Notes under the pieces: generated by a model
Told to the model about the DNA's origin: nothing
Seen by the model: only the letters and a program-made list of their open reading frames with translations
Database searches by the model: none
Origin: JABMMZ01 sp044377005
Lineage (GTDB): Bacteria; Bacteroidota; Bacteroidia; NS11-12g; UBA955
DNA: 64,000 bases
Direction of reading: 5' to 3'
Assembly (NCBI GenBank): GCA_044377005.1
Contig: JBILJV010000002.1
Coordinates: forward strand, 37,947-101,946
Shown: positions 26,282 through 34,420 of the stretch, piece by piece
Layout of the letters: each line of letters begins with the position of its first letter
Numbering within the stretch: position 1 is the first letter of the stretch
Made by a program: the position numbers and the translations under genes

Positions 26282-26935
26282 TTAAAAGGATGCAATTAAA
26301 GCTCCTATTAAAAGTAAAGCTATTACTAATAAAGCAAGATAAATAATTAATACACTTTTTGCTAACCCATAACCTCTGTAAGCATAATTAGATGTTTTAA
26401 TTACACCAAGAGAATATGAGCAGAGTAATAATCCAGCAAGACCAAAAAAGGCAAATAAAAATGGAGTCAATAGGGCTAAAAGTAAACCTCCATAAAACAA
26501 GATACCTCCCCATTTTGCATTGCGTTCAAATGGTCTGTCATCATTGGTCATCTTTGCTTGATTTGGTTTTATATATGTTTTAATTATTTCCTTTTTCTTT
26601 TCAATTTTATCAAGAATTGGTTTCTTGGGAAATTGATTAATCATTGTGTTAGTTTTAGTTTGGGTTGTTTCATTTTCAAACTTTGTGAATGTAGAAATCG
26701 TAGAAGTATTTTCTATTGATGAAAGAAAGGTTTCTTCAACTTGATTTTGTATGTTTTGAGTTTTAGGAATTGATTTTCTTTTCACTTTAGATGGATTTGA
26801 AGTAACATTCTTTTCAGAATTCTTGCCAAAATCAAGATTTATTTTAAGACCATTCCCATAACGAGCTTTTGTAATTACACCACAAGAAGACAGTGTAACT
26901 AATACAATAAACAACAAGGTTAATTTATTTTTCAT
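26282..26935 (-). CDS. Membrane lipoprotein with DUF4190-like C-terminal segments
   Basis: A 217-residue protein with a lipoprotein signal (MKNKLTLLFIVLVTLSSCG), a Ser/Thr/Lys-rich linker of about 110 residues, and two hydrophobic segments near the C-terminus (FYGGLLLALLTPFLFAFFG and LAKSVLIIYLALLVIALLL) around a Gly/Tyr loop, as in DUF4190 proteins. Function is unknown. The apparent ORF extends 81 bases further upstream, but a TACTTTTG -7 box lies in that extension and the lipobox fits only the inner Met. It is probably cotranscribed with the glycosyltransferase. Confidence 0.72.
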   Translation of the reverse strand: MKNKLTLLFIVLVTLSSCGVITKARYGNGLKINLDFGKNSEKNVTSNPSKVKRKSIPKTQNIQNQVEETFLSSIENTSTISTFTKFENETTQTKTNTMINQFPKKPILDKIEKKKEIIKTYIKPNQAKMTNDDRPFERNAKWGGILFYGGLLLALLTPFLFAFFGLAGLLLCSYSLGVIKTSNYAYRGYGLAKSVLIIYLALLVIALLLIGALIASF

Positions 26936-26942
26936 AAGTGAG

Positions 26943-26950
26943 CAAAAGTA
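26943..26950 (-). promoter_or_regulatory. -7 promoter element of the DUF4190-like lipoprotein gene
   Basis: The minus strand reads TACTTTTG, 7 bases before the ATG at 26935, and excludes the longer ORF start. Confidence 0.65.
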
Positions 26951-27019
26951 ATAAAAAATATAATTGTTTCGAATCGAGATAAAAAAAACTAAAATAAATT
27001 GATTTTTTTTTAACAAGTA

Positions 27020-27049
27020 TTGTATTTTAAATATAAAGTGTTACTTTTG
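27020..27049 (+). promoter_or_regulatory. Promoter of rpsT
   Basis: TTG (27020-27022) and TACTTTTG (27042-27049) are 19 bases apart. The following CAGTCCTTTTTA is identical to the start of the tRNA-tuf transcript. Confidence 0.8.
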
Positions 27050-27067
27050 CAGTCCTTTTTATAGAAA

Positions 27068-27322
27068 ATGGCAAATCATAAATCATCCATCAAAAGAATC
27101 AGACAAACTGAGGTTAAGAACGAAAGAAATCGTTATCAACATAAAACAGCACGTAACTTAATTAAGAAATTAAGATTATCAACTGATAAAAATGAGGCGA
27201 TAGCTTTATTAACTACAACAATCAGTAGTATTGATAAGTTAGCAAAGCGTAACATAATCCATAAAAACAAAGCAGCTAACTTAAAGTCTAGCTTAACTAT
27301 ACACGTTAACAATTTAGCTTAA
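27068..27322 (+). CDS. rpsT: 30S ribosomal protein S20
   Basis: S20 binds 16S rRNA early in 30S assembly. The 84-residue, strongly basic, all-helical sequence opens MANHKSSIKRIRQTEVKNER, which is diagnostic, and the length is normal. It has its own complete promoter and a strong terminator 25 bases after the stop, so it is a single-gene transcript. The short leader (about 15 bases) leaves little room for an autogenous control structure. Confidence 0.98.
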   Translation: MANHKSSIKRIRQTEVKNERNRYQHKTARNLIKKLRLSTDKNEAIALLTTTISSIDKLAKRNIIHKNKAANLKSSLTIHVNNLA

Positions 27323-27347
27323 CAAATAATATTTTTAAAAAAAATTC

Positions 27348-27373
27348 AGCCTCCGGAAACGGGGGCTTTTTTT
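27348..27373 (+). terminator. Rho-independent terminator of rpsT
   Basis: AGCCTCCG (27348-27355) and CGGGGGCT (27360-27367) form a stem with a GAAA tetraloop and one G-U pair, followed by a run of T. Confidence 0.92.
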
Positions 27374-27388
27374 ATTATAAAAATCACA

Positions 27389-27396
27389 TACATTTG
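27389..27396 (+). promoter_or_regulatory. -7 promoter element of the serine-palmitoyltransferase-like gene
   Basis: TACATTTG matches TAnnTTTG, leaving a leader of about 60 bases before the ATG at 27464, longer than most leaders in this window. Confidence 0.6.
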
Positions 27397-27463
27397 CAAT
27401 AAGTTTGTTAAGTCAAATAAAAGAGCAATAATTTCAAAAAAATAAATAGAAAATTTTACATTT

Positions 27464-28720
27464 ATGTCAGATATATTCGAAAAAGTGATAAGAAATATGG
27501 GTCCTTTGGGTGCTCATATCAATGAAGCGCATGGTTATTTTACATTTCCAAAATTAGAAGGTGAAATTGGACCTAAAATGAATTTCAATGGAAGAGAAAA
27601 ATTAAATTGGAGTTTGAACAACTATTTAGGTTTAGCAAATCATCCAGAAGTAAGAAAAGCAGATGCTGATGCAGCAGCACAATATGGTTTAGCTTACCCT
27701 ATGGGTGCTAGAATGATGAGTGGTAATAGTAATCCTCATGAACAATTAGAAAGAGAGTTAGCTGCATTCATGGGTAAAGAGGATTCAATTTTATTGAATT
27801 TTGGTTACCAAGGTGTTTTGTCTATAATAGATGCTATGGTTGATCGTCACGATGTGATTGTTTATGATGCTGAATCTCATGCATGTATTGTTGATGGTGT
27901 AAGATTGCACCAAGGACAACGTTTTATGTTTAAACACAATGATATTGAAAGTTGCGAAAAACAATTGCAACGTGCGCAAAGATTAGTTGAAAAGTCAGGT
28001 GGTGGAATTTTTGTAATTACAGAGGGCGTTTTTGGAATGAGTGGTAATCAAGGTAAACTTAAAGAAATAGTTGAATTGAAAAAGTCATACAATTTCAGAA
28101 TATTTGTTGATGATGCACATGGTTTTGGAACTATGGGTAAAACAGGTGCTGGAACTGCCGAAGAACAAGGTGTAACAGATGAAATAGATTTGATTTTCTC
28201 AACATTTGCAAAATCAATGGCTAGTATAGGTGCATTTGTTGCAGGACCTAAACTAGTTTTAAATTACTTGCGTTATAATTTACGTTCTCAAATTTATGCA
28301 AAATCATTACCAATGCCTTTAGTAGTGGGTGCATTGAAAAGATTAGATTTAATAAGAACTCAACCAGAACTTAAAGAAAAACTTTGGGAGAATGTTAATG
28401 CATTACAAAGCGGTTTAAAAGAAGCTGGATTTAATATTGGAACAACATCAACTCCGGTAACTCCAGTTGTTTTAAATGGTACAGTTGCAGAGTCTACACA
28501 TTTGACTTTTGATTTAAGAGAAAATTATGATATTTTCTGTTCGATAGTCGTTTATCCTGTTATTCCAAAAGGATTAATTATTCTAAGACTTATTCCAACT
28601 GCTGCTCACTCTTTAGCAGATGTTGAAAGAACAATTAAAGCTTTCAAAGACATTAAAGAAAATTTAGAAGCTGGAAAATACCGCAAAGAAGAATTGATGA
28701 ATGCGGCAATCAAATCTTAA
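27464..28720 (+). CDS. Alpha-oxoamine synthase, probable serine palmitoyltransferase
   Basis: A 418-residue PLP enzyme of the alpha-oxoamine synthase family. Visible are SLNNYLGLANHPEV, the substrate loop GARMMSGNSNPHEQLE, DDAHGFGTMGKTGAG near residue 216, and the PLP-lysine motif STFAKSMASIGAF (Lys near residue 247). Relatives are serine palmitoyltransferase, which starts sphingolipid synthesis, and 2-amino-3-ketobutyrate CoA ligase. The STFAKS context and presence in Bacteroidota, many of which make sphingolipids, favour the former; this is inference. A strong hairpin terminator follows. Confidence 0.83.
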   Translation: MSDIFEKVIRNMGPLGAHINEAHGYFTFPKLEGEIGPKMNFNGREKLNWSLNNYLGLANHPEVRKADADAAAQYGLAYPMGARMMSGNSNPHEQLERELAAFMGKEDSILLNFGYQGVLSIIDAMVDRHDVIVYDAESHACIVDGVRLHQGQRFMFKHNDIESCEKQLQRAQRLVEKSGGGIFVITEGVFGMSGNQGKLKEIVELKKSYNFRIFVDDAHGFGTMGKTGAGTAEEQGVTDEIDLIFSTFAKSMASIGAFVAGPKLVLNYLRYNLRSQIYAKSLPMPLVVGALKRLDLIRTQPELKEKLWENVNALQSGLKEAGFNIGTTSTPVTPVVLNGTVAESTHLTFDLRENYDIFCSIVVYPVIPKGLIILRLIPTAAHSLADVERTIKAFKDIKENLEAGKYRKEELMNAAIKS

Positions 28721-28750
28721 TAGCTTCTTTTTTAAGTAATAAACAAATTT

Positions 28751-28787
28751 AAAATGTCCATTTAATAGTTTAAATGGACATTTTTTT
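28751..28787 (+). terminator. Terminator directly abutting the next start codon
   Basis: AAAATGTCCATTTAA (28751-28765) and TTAAATGGACATTTT (28770-28784) form a perfect 15-base-pair stem with a TAGT loop and T-run to 28787. The ATG of the helix-hairpin-helix gene begins at 28788. Confidence 0.92.
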
Positions 28788-29687
28788 ATGAAAAAAACAC
28801 TAAAAAATTTATATAAATCATACTTTTTCCTTTCAAGAGGGGAGAGAATTGGTTTGCTTGTTCTTATAAGTTTGATTCTTTTGATAACTGTTATTCCTTT
28901 TTTTGAAATTAAATCCACTATAGAAACCACAAATTTTGATTCTTTCGATTCATTGGTAAATGAATTAAACAATAATTCAATAAAGAAAAAATCAGAACAA
29001 AGTTCCAAAAGTATAAATGTCCGTTTTGAATTTAATCCCAATACAATAGAAGAAAAAGGACTCCTTGAATTAGGTTTTACAAGTTATATAGCAAAAAGGA
29101 TAGTAAATTTTAGATCCAAGGGAGGTTCATTTAAAAATGCAGATGATTTGTTCAAAATATATGGTATAGACAGTGGATTGGTAATGGAATTAAAACCATT
29201 TATAACAATTCCTTCTGTAAAAAAAGAAGAAAATAAATTGGAAGAAAAATACACATATAAAAGCAATACAGATATTAAAAAAAATGAAATTCAAACAGAT
29301 ATAAACAAAATAGATACCACAGAATTAAAGAAAATATATGGAATAGGGAGTAAATTAGCCAACAGAATTGTTCTTTACAGAGAAAAGTTGGGTGGATTTT
29401 ACAGTTACAGTCAGCTAAATGAAGTGTGGGGATTAAATCCTAGCATAGTTGAGTTGCTTCAAAAGAAATTTGTTTTTAAAAAAGAAACTATTAAAAAAAT
29501 AAACATAAATATAGTTGATCAAAAAATATTGGAACAGCACCCTTATATAGGTTTCAAAACTGCTAAAAATATAATGGCATACAAGAAACAACATGGTAAA
29601 TTCAATACAATAGAAGATCTAAGAAAAATTATTTCGTTAAAAGACAGTGTTATTATTCGATTAAATAATTATTTAATAGTTGAATAA
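28788..29687 (+). CDS. Membrane-anchored helix-hairpin-helix protein, ComEA-like
   Basis: A 299-residue protein with one N-terminal membrane segment (RIGLLVLISLILLITVIPFF, residues about 20-39) and three helix-hairpin-helix modules, seen as LGFTSYIAKRIVNFRSKGG (about 95-115), IYGIGSKLANRIVLYREKLGG (about 184-205) and HPYIGFKTAKNIMAYKKQHG (about 258-277). ComEA-type modules bind double-stranded DNA without sequence preference; the topology puts them outside the cytoplasm, consistent with DNA uptake. No other competence gene is nearby. The ATG sits immediately after the preceding terminator's T-run, with no clear promoter between them. Confidence 0.88.
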   Translation: MKKTLKNLYKSYFFLSRGERIGLLVLISLILLITVIPFFEIKSTIETTNFDSFDSLVNELNNNSIKKKSEQSSKSINVRFEFNPNTIEEKGLLELGFTSYIAKRIVNFRSKGGSFKNADDLFKIYGIDSGLVMELKPFITIPSVKKEENKLEEKYTYKSNTDIKKNEIQTDINKIDTTELKKIYGIGSKLANRIVLYREKLGGFYSYSQLNEVWGLNPSIVELLQKKFVFKKETIKKININIVDQKILEQHPYIGFKTAKNIMAYKKQHGKFNTIEDLRKIISLKDSVIIRLNNYLIVE

Positions 29688-29712
29688 GTGAAAAAAATAG
29701 AAGGATTTTTTT

Positions 29713-29720
29713 TATTTTTG
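29713..29720 (+). promoter_or_regulatory. -7 promoter element of the acyl-CoA dehydrogenase gene
   Basis: TATTTTTG ends 8 bases before the ATG at 29729. Confidence 0.65.
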
Positions 29721-29728
29721 CACGAATT

Positions 29729-30868
29729 ATGAATTTTAATATCTCAGAAAGCCAATTAATGATTAGGCAAATGTGCAAAGATTTTGCAGATAAGAATATA
29801 CGTCCATCAATAATGGAATGGGACGAAAATCAAATTTTCCCTAAAGAGTTATTTAAAGAAATGGGTGAGTTAGGATTAATGGGTATTTTAGTTCCAGAAG
29901 AATATGGTGGGTCAGGCTTGGGTTATTTTGAATATGCTGATGCCATAGTTGAAATAGCTAGAGTTTGTGGGTCAATAGGTTTAAGTATGGCAGCCCATAA
30001 TAGTTTATGTACTGGACACATATTGCAGTTTGGAAACGAAGATCAAAAAAAGAAATGGTTGCCCAAATTGGCTTCAGGTGAATGGATAGGTGCTTGGGGT
30101 TTAACCGAGGCAAATACAGGTAGCGATGCTATGCGTATGAAAGTAACAGCAAAACAAGAAGGTGAATATTGGGTTTTGAATGGTGCTAAAAATTGGATTA
30201 CGCATGGTATTACAGGTGATGTAGCAGTAGTTTTGGCAAGAACAGGTGAGTTGTTAGACTCACATGGAATCACTGCGTTTGTAGTTGAAAGAGGAACTGC
30301 AGGATTTAAAGCAGGTAAAAAAGAAAATAAATTAGGAATGAGAGCCAGTGAAACGGCAGAGATGATATTTGAGGATTGTAAAGTTCACGAAAGTCAAATT
30401 TTAGGAAAAGTTGGAGAAGGGTTCATTCAAGCAATGAAAATTTTGGATGGAGGAAGGATTTCAATTGCTGCGTTATCATTAGGAATCGCAAAAGGCGCTT
30501 ACGATGCATCAGTAAAATATGCACAAGAGAGAGAACAATTTGGTCAACCAATTGCTAATTTTCAAGCAATAGGATTTAAGTTAGCAGATATGGCAACTCA
30601 AATTGAAGCTTCAGAATTATTGATTCAAGAAGCTTGTTATTTGAAAAATGCAGGTCAAAGTGTAACCAAAGTTTCGGCAATGGCCAAATATTATGCAAGT
30701 GAAGTTTGTGTAAAAGTTTCAACAGAGGCTATTCAAATTTTTGGAGGTTATGGTTATACCAAAGATTTCCCAGTTGAGAAATTTTATAGAGATAGCAAGC
30801 TATGTACCATAGGAGAGGGCACTTCAGAAATTCAAAAATTAGTCATTTCACGACAAGTTCTAAAATAA
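29729..30868 (+). CDS. Acyl-CoA dehydrogenase, short-chain type
   Basis: A 379-residue flavoprotein catalysing the first, FAD-dependent step of beta-oxidation. It has the usual three domains, with AWGLTEANTGSDA (about residues 124-136, flavin and substrate contacts), RISIAALSLGIAKGAYD, QIFGGYGYTKDFPVEKFYRD and GEGTSEIQ; the Glu of this last motif is the catalytic base position in butyryl-CoA dehydrogenase. Length matches the short-chain enzymes. No other beta-oxidation gene is adjacent. It has its own -7 box 8 bases before the ATG. Confidence 0.95.
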   Translation: MNFNISESQLMIRQMCKDFADKNIRPSIMEWDENQIFPKELFKEMGELGLMGILVPEEYGGSGLGYFEYADAIVEIARVCGSIGLSMAAHNSLCTGHILQFGNEDQKKKWLPKLASGEWIGAWGLTEANTGSDAMRMKVTAKQEGEYWVLNGAKNWITHGITGDVAVVLARTGELLDSHGITAFVVERGTAGFKAGKKENKLGMRASETAEMIFEDCKVHESQILGKVGEGFIQAMKILDGGRISIAALSLGIAKGAYDASVKYAQEREQFGQPIANFQAIGFKLADMATQIEASELLIQEACYLKNAGQSVTKVSAMAKYYASEVCVKVSTEAIQIFGGYGYTKDFPVEKFYRDSKLCTIGEGTSEIQKLVISRQVLK

Positions 30869-30880
30869 TTATTAATTTAC

Positions 30881-30910
30881 TTGCATTTACAGAAATAAAC
30901 ATTAAATTTG
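30881..30910 (+). promoter_or_regulatory. Promoter of rpsU
   Basis: TTG (30881-30883) and TAAATTTG (30903-30910) are 19 bases apart, 19 bases before the rpsU ATG. Confidence 0.78.
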
Positions 30911-30929
30911 CACTCCATTAAATAAAGAA

Positions 30930-31124
30930 ATGATTTACATAAACGTAAAAGAAAACGAAAGCCTAGAAAAAGCGTTAAAAAAGTACAAGAAAAAGTACGA
31001 AAAAGTTGGCGTAGTTAAAGAATTAAGAAGCAGACAAGCCTTTGAAAAACCATCTATAACCAGAAGAATGGAAATCAAGAAAGCTGCTTACAGAGAATTC
31101 GTTCAGAGAGAAGAAGCAAAATAA
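30930..31124 (+). CDS. rpsU: 30S ribosomal protein S21
   Basis: S21 is a small late-binding 30S protein at the platform near the anti-Shine-Dalgarno region. The 64-residue basic sequence has the family pattern: ESLEKALKKYKKKYEKVGV, ELRSRQAFEKPS and a basic C-terminal helix. Length is normal. It has a full promoter. Its terminator hairpin (31146-31177) overlaps the start codon of the following recombinase gene. Confidence 0.97.
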   Translation: MIYINVKENESLEKALKKYKKKYEKVGVVKELRSRQAFEKPSITRRMEIKKAAYREFVQREEAK

Positions 31125-31145
31125 TTCAAAAAAAAATATTAATTT

Positions 31146-31177
31146 AGCGTCCATAATTCAAATTATGGACGCTTTTT
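31146..31177 (+). terminator. rpsU terminator containing the next gene's start codon
   Basis: GCGTCCATAATT (31147-31158) and AATTATGGACGC (31161-31172) are perfect complements, extended by an A-T pair and followed by TTTTT. The ATG at 31165-31167 of the recombinase gene lies in the 3' arm. Confidence 0.88.
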
Positions 31178-32046
31178 ATTTACATCAGTTTTTCGATTAC
31201 CTTTCTATAGAAAAGCGTTTGTCCAAACACACTGTTTTGGCATATTCAAATGACTTAAGTCAATGTCTCAAATGGCTTTCAGAGACCTATGAAATAAAGA
31301 AAGTTGATGATATAAGTCATTACTACATTAGAACATGGTTGGCTTCGTTAATGAATGCTGGATTAGATTCTAAAAGTATTAATAGAAAAATTTCAGCATT
31401 AAAAACATACTACAAATATTTATTAAAACATCAGATAGCGGAAAAAAATCCAATGTTAAAAGTGAGTTCTCCTAAAGTTTCAAAAAAATTACCTGTTTTT
31501 GTAACAGAGAACAAAATGAATGAAATGTTAAATGATTTTGAAAATCATTTAACTGAAGAAGATTCACTTGCAGAAGACCTATTATCTACACTTTATCATA
31601 CAGGAATGCGACTAAGTGAGTTGATTTCATTAAAAAAATCAGATATAAATATTTCGCAAATGACCTTAAAGGTATTGGGGAAAGGCAACAAGGAGCGTAT
31701 CATACCAATGACTAGCGATTTAACTAAGATAGTTTCAAAATATCTAAGTTTATCGATAGATTCAGAGTTTTTATATAATACTAAAAAAGGGAAGCAACTT
31801 TATCCTAAATTTGTATATAGGTCAGTCAATCTTTTATTAAATAAATACACAACAATAAAAAAGAAAAGTCCACATATTTTAAGACATTCAATTGCGACAC
31901 ATTTATTAGAGAATGGAAGTGAATTAAATGCGATAAAAGAAATACTAGGACATGCTAATTTATCAGCAACACAAATTTACACACACAATTCTATTGAAAG
32001 ATTAAAAAAAATATATAATTTAGCACATCCAAAATCAAAACATTAA
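31165..32046 (+). CDS. XerC/XerD-type tyrosine recombinase
   Basis: A 293-residue site-specific recombinase. The N-terminal SAM-like DNA-binding domain (FFDYLSIEKRLSKHTVLAYSN) is followed by the catalytic domain with all key residues: Arg in TGMRLSE (about 148), Lys in LGKGNKER (about 172), HILRH (about 235-239), His in LGHANL (about 265) and nucleophile Tyr in QIYTH (about 271). The size and core location suggest a chromosome-dimer resolvase rather than an integrase. There is no later in-frame Met before the DNA-binding domain is lost, so the ATG inside the rpsU terminator is the start. A near -7 box TAATTTAG lies at 31140-31147. Confidence 0.9.
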   Translation: MDAFYLHQFFDYLSIEKRLSKHTVLAYSNDLSQCLKWLSETYEIKKVDDISHYYIRTWLASLMNAGLDSKSINRKISALKTYYKYLLKHQIAEKNPMLKVSSPKVSKKLPVFVTENKMNEMLNDFENHLTEEDSLAEDLLSTLYHTGMRLSELISLKKSDINISQMTLKVLGKGNKERIIPMTSDLTKIVSKYLSLSIDSEFLYNTKKGKQLYPKFVYRSVNLLLNKYTTIKKKSPHILRHSIATHLLENGSELNAIKEILGHANLSATQIYTHNSIERLKKIYNLAHPKSKH

Positions 32047-32187
32047 CCAATAATTTTATACTTGCTGGTCTTAAACAGATAATAATTAATGATTCCGATT
32101 AAAAGTCAAAAGCGAAAACAAATGCTCAACATTTCACAAAATAATAAACTAACAACTAATAATAAAACCATTTAACAACAAATCAAT

Positions 32188-32490
32188 ATGGATATTCAAT
32201 TTCAAACCCCACATTTTAAAGCTGACAAAAAGCTTTTAGATTTAATTTCTCAAAAATTGAACAAATTAGAACACTTTTATGATAAAATAATTGATGCATC
32301 GGTGTTTTTGAAGATAGAAAAGTCGGACGACAAAGAAAATAAAGTACTAGAGATTAAAATAAATGTACTAAATGCGACCTTATTTGTAGAGGAAAAGGAT
32401 AAAACATTTGAGAATGCTTTAGACAAAGCAGAAGATGCAATAAAAGCTAAGCTTATTAAGTATAAGCAGAAGATTTCACAAGTAAGTTAA
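32188..32490 (+). CDS. hpf: Ribosome hibernation-promoting factor, short form
   Basis: A 100-residue HPF/RaiA-family protein (sigma-54 modulation domain): MDIQFQTPHFKADKKLLDLI, KLNKLEHFYDKI, then two strands and the helix FENALDKAEDAIKAKLIKYKQK. These proteins sit in the 30S decoding channel of idle ribosomes. The short length lacks the C-terminal dimerisation domain of long HPF. It is placed between the recombinase gene and the tRNA-tuf operon, with 141 and 185 bases of spacer holding no further gene. Confidence 0.92.
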   Translation: MDIQFQTPHFKADKKLLDLISQKLNKLEHFYDKIIDASVFLKIEKSDDKENKVLEIKINVLNATLFVEEKDKTFENALDKAEDAIKAKLIKYKQKISQVS

Positions 32491-32586
32491 GCCCAATTTA
32501 TAAAGTAAAAATACCTTTACAAAAGAGGGAATAACCAATGATTTAAAGAACTTAAAATATTTTTTTTAAAAAAAAATTAAAAACGC

Positions 32587-32617
32587 TTTGAAAAGTCAAT
32601 TTAATTCGCTTTTTTTG
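32587..32617 (+). promoter_or_regulatory. Promoter of the tRNA-tuf operon
   Basis: TTTG (32587-32590) and TTTTTTTG (32610-32617, one mismatch to TAnnTTTG) are 19 bases apart. The 17-base block TTTTGCAGTCCTTTTTA at 32613-32629 is identical to the rpsT start region. The leader to the first tRNA is about 55 bases. Confidence 0.72.
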
Positions 32618-32675
32618 CAGTCCTTTTTACAAAAATCTAAAGATAGACAGAGTAAAAAAGTCAGTTCTTTAAAAT

Positions 32676-32748
32676 GCCACTTTAGCTCAGCTGGTAGAGC
32701 AACTGATTTGTAATCAGTAGGTCGTTGGTTCGATCCCGACAAGTGGCT
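32676..32748 (+). tRNA. tRNA-Thr (anticodon TGT)
   Basis: Acceptor stem GCCACTT/AAGTGGC, D-loop TAGCTCAGCTGGTAGAGCA, anticodon loop TTTGTAA giving TGT (reads ACA), T-loop GGTTCGATC. CCA is not encoded. First tRNA of the tuf operon. Confidence 0.96.
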
Positions 32749-32762
32749 CATTGCAATGCATT

Positions 32763-32843
32763 GGGGAGTTTCCAGAGTGGCTAAATGGGACAGACTGTAA
32801 ATCTGTTGCTTCGGCTTCGGTGGTTCGAATCCACCACTCCCCA
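32763..32843 (+). tRNA. tRNA-Tyr (anticodon GTA)
   Basis: Acceptor stem GGGGAGT/ACTCCCC, anticodon loop CTGTAAA giving GTA, and a long variable arm (TTGCTTCGGCTTCGG region) as expected for a class-II tRNA. CCA is not encoded. Confidence 0.96.
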
Positions 32844-32896
32844 CTCATTCTTTTATTTATAGAGAATAGAAGTTTGTGAAGATAGGCCTTAAAATT

Positions 32897-32969
32897 GCGG
32901 GAGTAGCTCAGTTGGTAGAGCGACAGCCTTCCAAGCTGTAGGTCGCGGGTTCGAGCCTCGTCTCCCGCT
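32897..32969 (+). tRNA. tRNA-Gly (anticodon TCC)
   Basis: Acceptor stem GCGGGAG/CTCCCGC, D-arm TAGCTCAGTTGGTAGAGC, anticodon stem-loop ACAGC-CTTCCAA-GCTGT giving TCC (reads GGA), T-loop GGTTCGAGC. CCA is not encoded. Confidence 0.96.
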
Positions 32970-33036
32970 CGCTTTAAGTTGATAGTCAACAAACAAGTGA
33001 GTGATTATCAAAGAATGAGCAAAACGACAAAACATT

Positions 33037-33108
<72 letters not shown>

Positions 33109-33167
33109 CAAAGCAAAAAAAATAGAAACATAACAAAAAAAATAAAATATAATTAAATTTAAAAATC

Positions 33168-34355
33168 ATGGCAAAAGAAACATTTGACCGCTCTAAAGCC
33201 CACGTTAACATTGGTACAATTGGCCACGTTGACCACGGTAAAACTACATTAACAGCTGCTATTACTTCTGTATTGGCAAATGCTGGTTTATCAGAAGCTC
33301 GTTCTTTCGATTCTATTGACTCTGCTCCAGAAGAAAAAGAAAGAGGTATTACAATTAACACTGCGCACGTTGAGTACTCAACTGCTACACGTCACTATGC
33401 TCACGTTGACTGTCCAGGTCACGCGGATTATGTTAAAAACATGGTAACGGGTGCTGCACAGATGGATGGTGCTATACTAGTTGTTGCTTCTACTGACGGT
33501 CCTATGCCACAAACTCGTGAGCACATCCTACTTGCTCGTCAGGTTGGTGTACCTCGTCTTGTTGTATTTATGAATAAATGTGACATGGTTGACGATCCAG
33601 AATTATTAGACTTAGTAGAAATGGAAATCCGTGACTTATTAAGTTTCTATAATTTCGATGGTGACAATACTCCAATCATCCGTGGTTCTGCTTTAGGTGG
33701 ATTAAACGGTGAGCCTATGTGGGTTGAAAAAATCATGGAATTAATGGCAGCAGTAGACAACTACATTCCAATTCCACCGAGATTAGTTGATCAACCATTC
33801 TTGATGCCAATTGAAGACGTTTTCTCAATCACTGGTCGTGGTACTGTTGCAACTGGTAGAATTGAAAGAGGTGTTATTAACGTAGGTGAGCCAGTTGATA
33901 TTATTGGTTTAGGTGATGAAAAACTTTCTTCAACTGTAACAGGTGTTGAGATGTTTAGAAAATTATTAGATAGAGGTGAAGCTGGTGATAACGCAGGTAT
34001 CTTATTGAGAGGTATCGATAAAGAAGCTATCAAAAGAGGTATGGTTATCTGTAAACCAGGTTCAGTAACTCCACACGCTAAATTCAAAGCTGAAGTATAC
34101 GTATTAAGTAAAGAAGAAGGTGGAAGACATACTCCATTCTTTAACAAATATCGTCCTCAATTCTATTTCCGTACCACTGACATTACAGGTGAAGTTTCAT
34201 TACCAGAAGGTGTTGAAATGTGTATGCCGGGTGATAACATCACTATTACTGTTCAATTAATTGCTCCTATCGCGATGGAAAAAACTTTACGTTTTGCAAT
34301 CCGTGAAGGTGGTAGAACAATTGGTGCTGGTCAAGTAACTGAAATTTTAGATTAA
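33168..34355 (+). CDS. tuf: Elongation factor Tu
   Basis: EF-Tu carries aminoacyl-tRNA to the ribosome as a GTP complex. The 395-residue length is typical. G-motifs are complete: GHVDHGKTT (near residue 18), DCPGHADY (near 80) and NKCD (near 135), and the effector region has RGITINTAHVEY. The codon choice differs from neighbours, with more C-ending codons, as expected for a very highly expressed gene. It lies in the classical order tRNA-Thr/Tyr/Gly/Thr-tuf-tRNA-Trp-secE-nusG, with a weak hairpin after its stop. Confidence 0.99.
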   Translation: MAKETFDRSKAHVNIGTIGHVDHGKTTLTAAITSVLANAGLSEARSFDSIDSAPEEKERGITINTAHVEYSTATRHYAHVDCPGHADYVKNMVTGAAQMDGAILVVASTDGPMPQTREHILLARQVGVPRLVVFMNKCDMVDDPELLDLVEMEIRDLLSFYNFDGDNTPIIRGSALGGLNGEPMWVEKIMELMAAVDNYIPIPPRLVDQPFLMPIEDVFSITGRGTVATGRIERGVINVGEPVDIIGLGDEKLSSTVTGVEMFRKLLDRGEAGDNAGILLRGIDKEAIKRGMVICKPGSVTPHAKFKAEVYVLSKEEGGRHTPFFNKYRPQFYFRTTDITGEVSLPEGVEMCMPGDNITITVQLIAPIAMEKTLRFAIREGGRTIGAGQVTEILD

Positions 34356-34383
34356 TTTCACTGAAATAATAAATTATTCAAAG

Positions 34384-34413
34384 GCTGTTGGTTGAAACAC
34401 ACTAACAGCTTTT
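34384..34413 (+). terminator. Weak hairpin after tuf, possible attenuator
   Basis: GCTGTTGG (34384-34391) pairs with CTAACAGC (34402-34409) with one G-U pair, followed by TTTTG. It may cut down transcription between tuf and the tRNA-Trp-secE-nusG part, or mark a processing site. Confidence 0.5.
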
Positions 34414-34420
34414 GACATAG

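Noticed and set aside
31165..32046. Tyrosine recombinase as sign of an integrated element
   Set aside because: It has the size and motifs of a chromosomal XerC/D protein, lies between rpsU and hpf, and no attachment-site repeats or phage genes are nearby.
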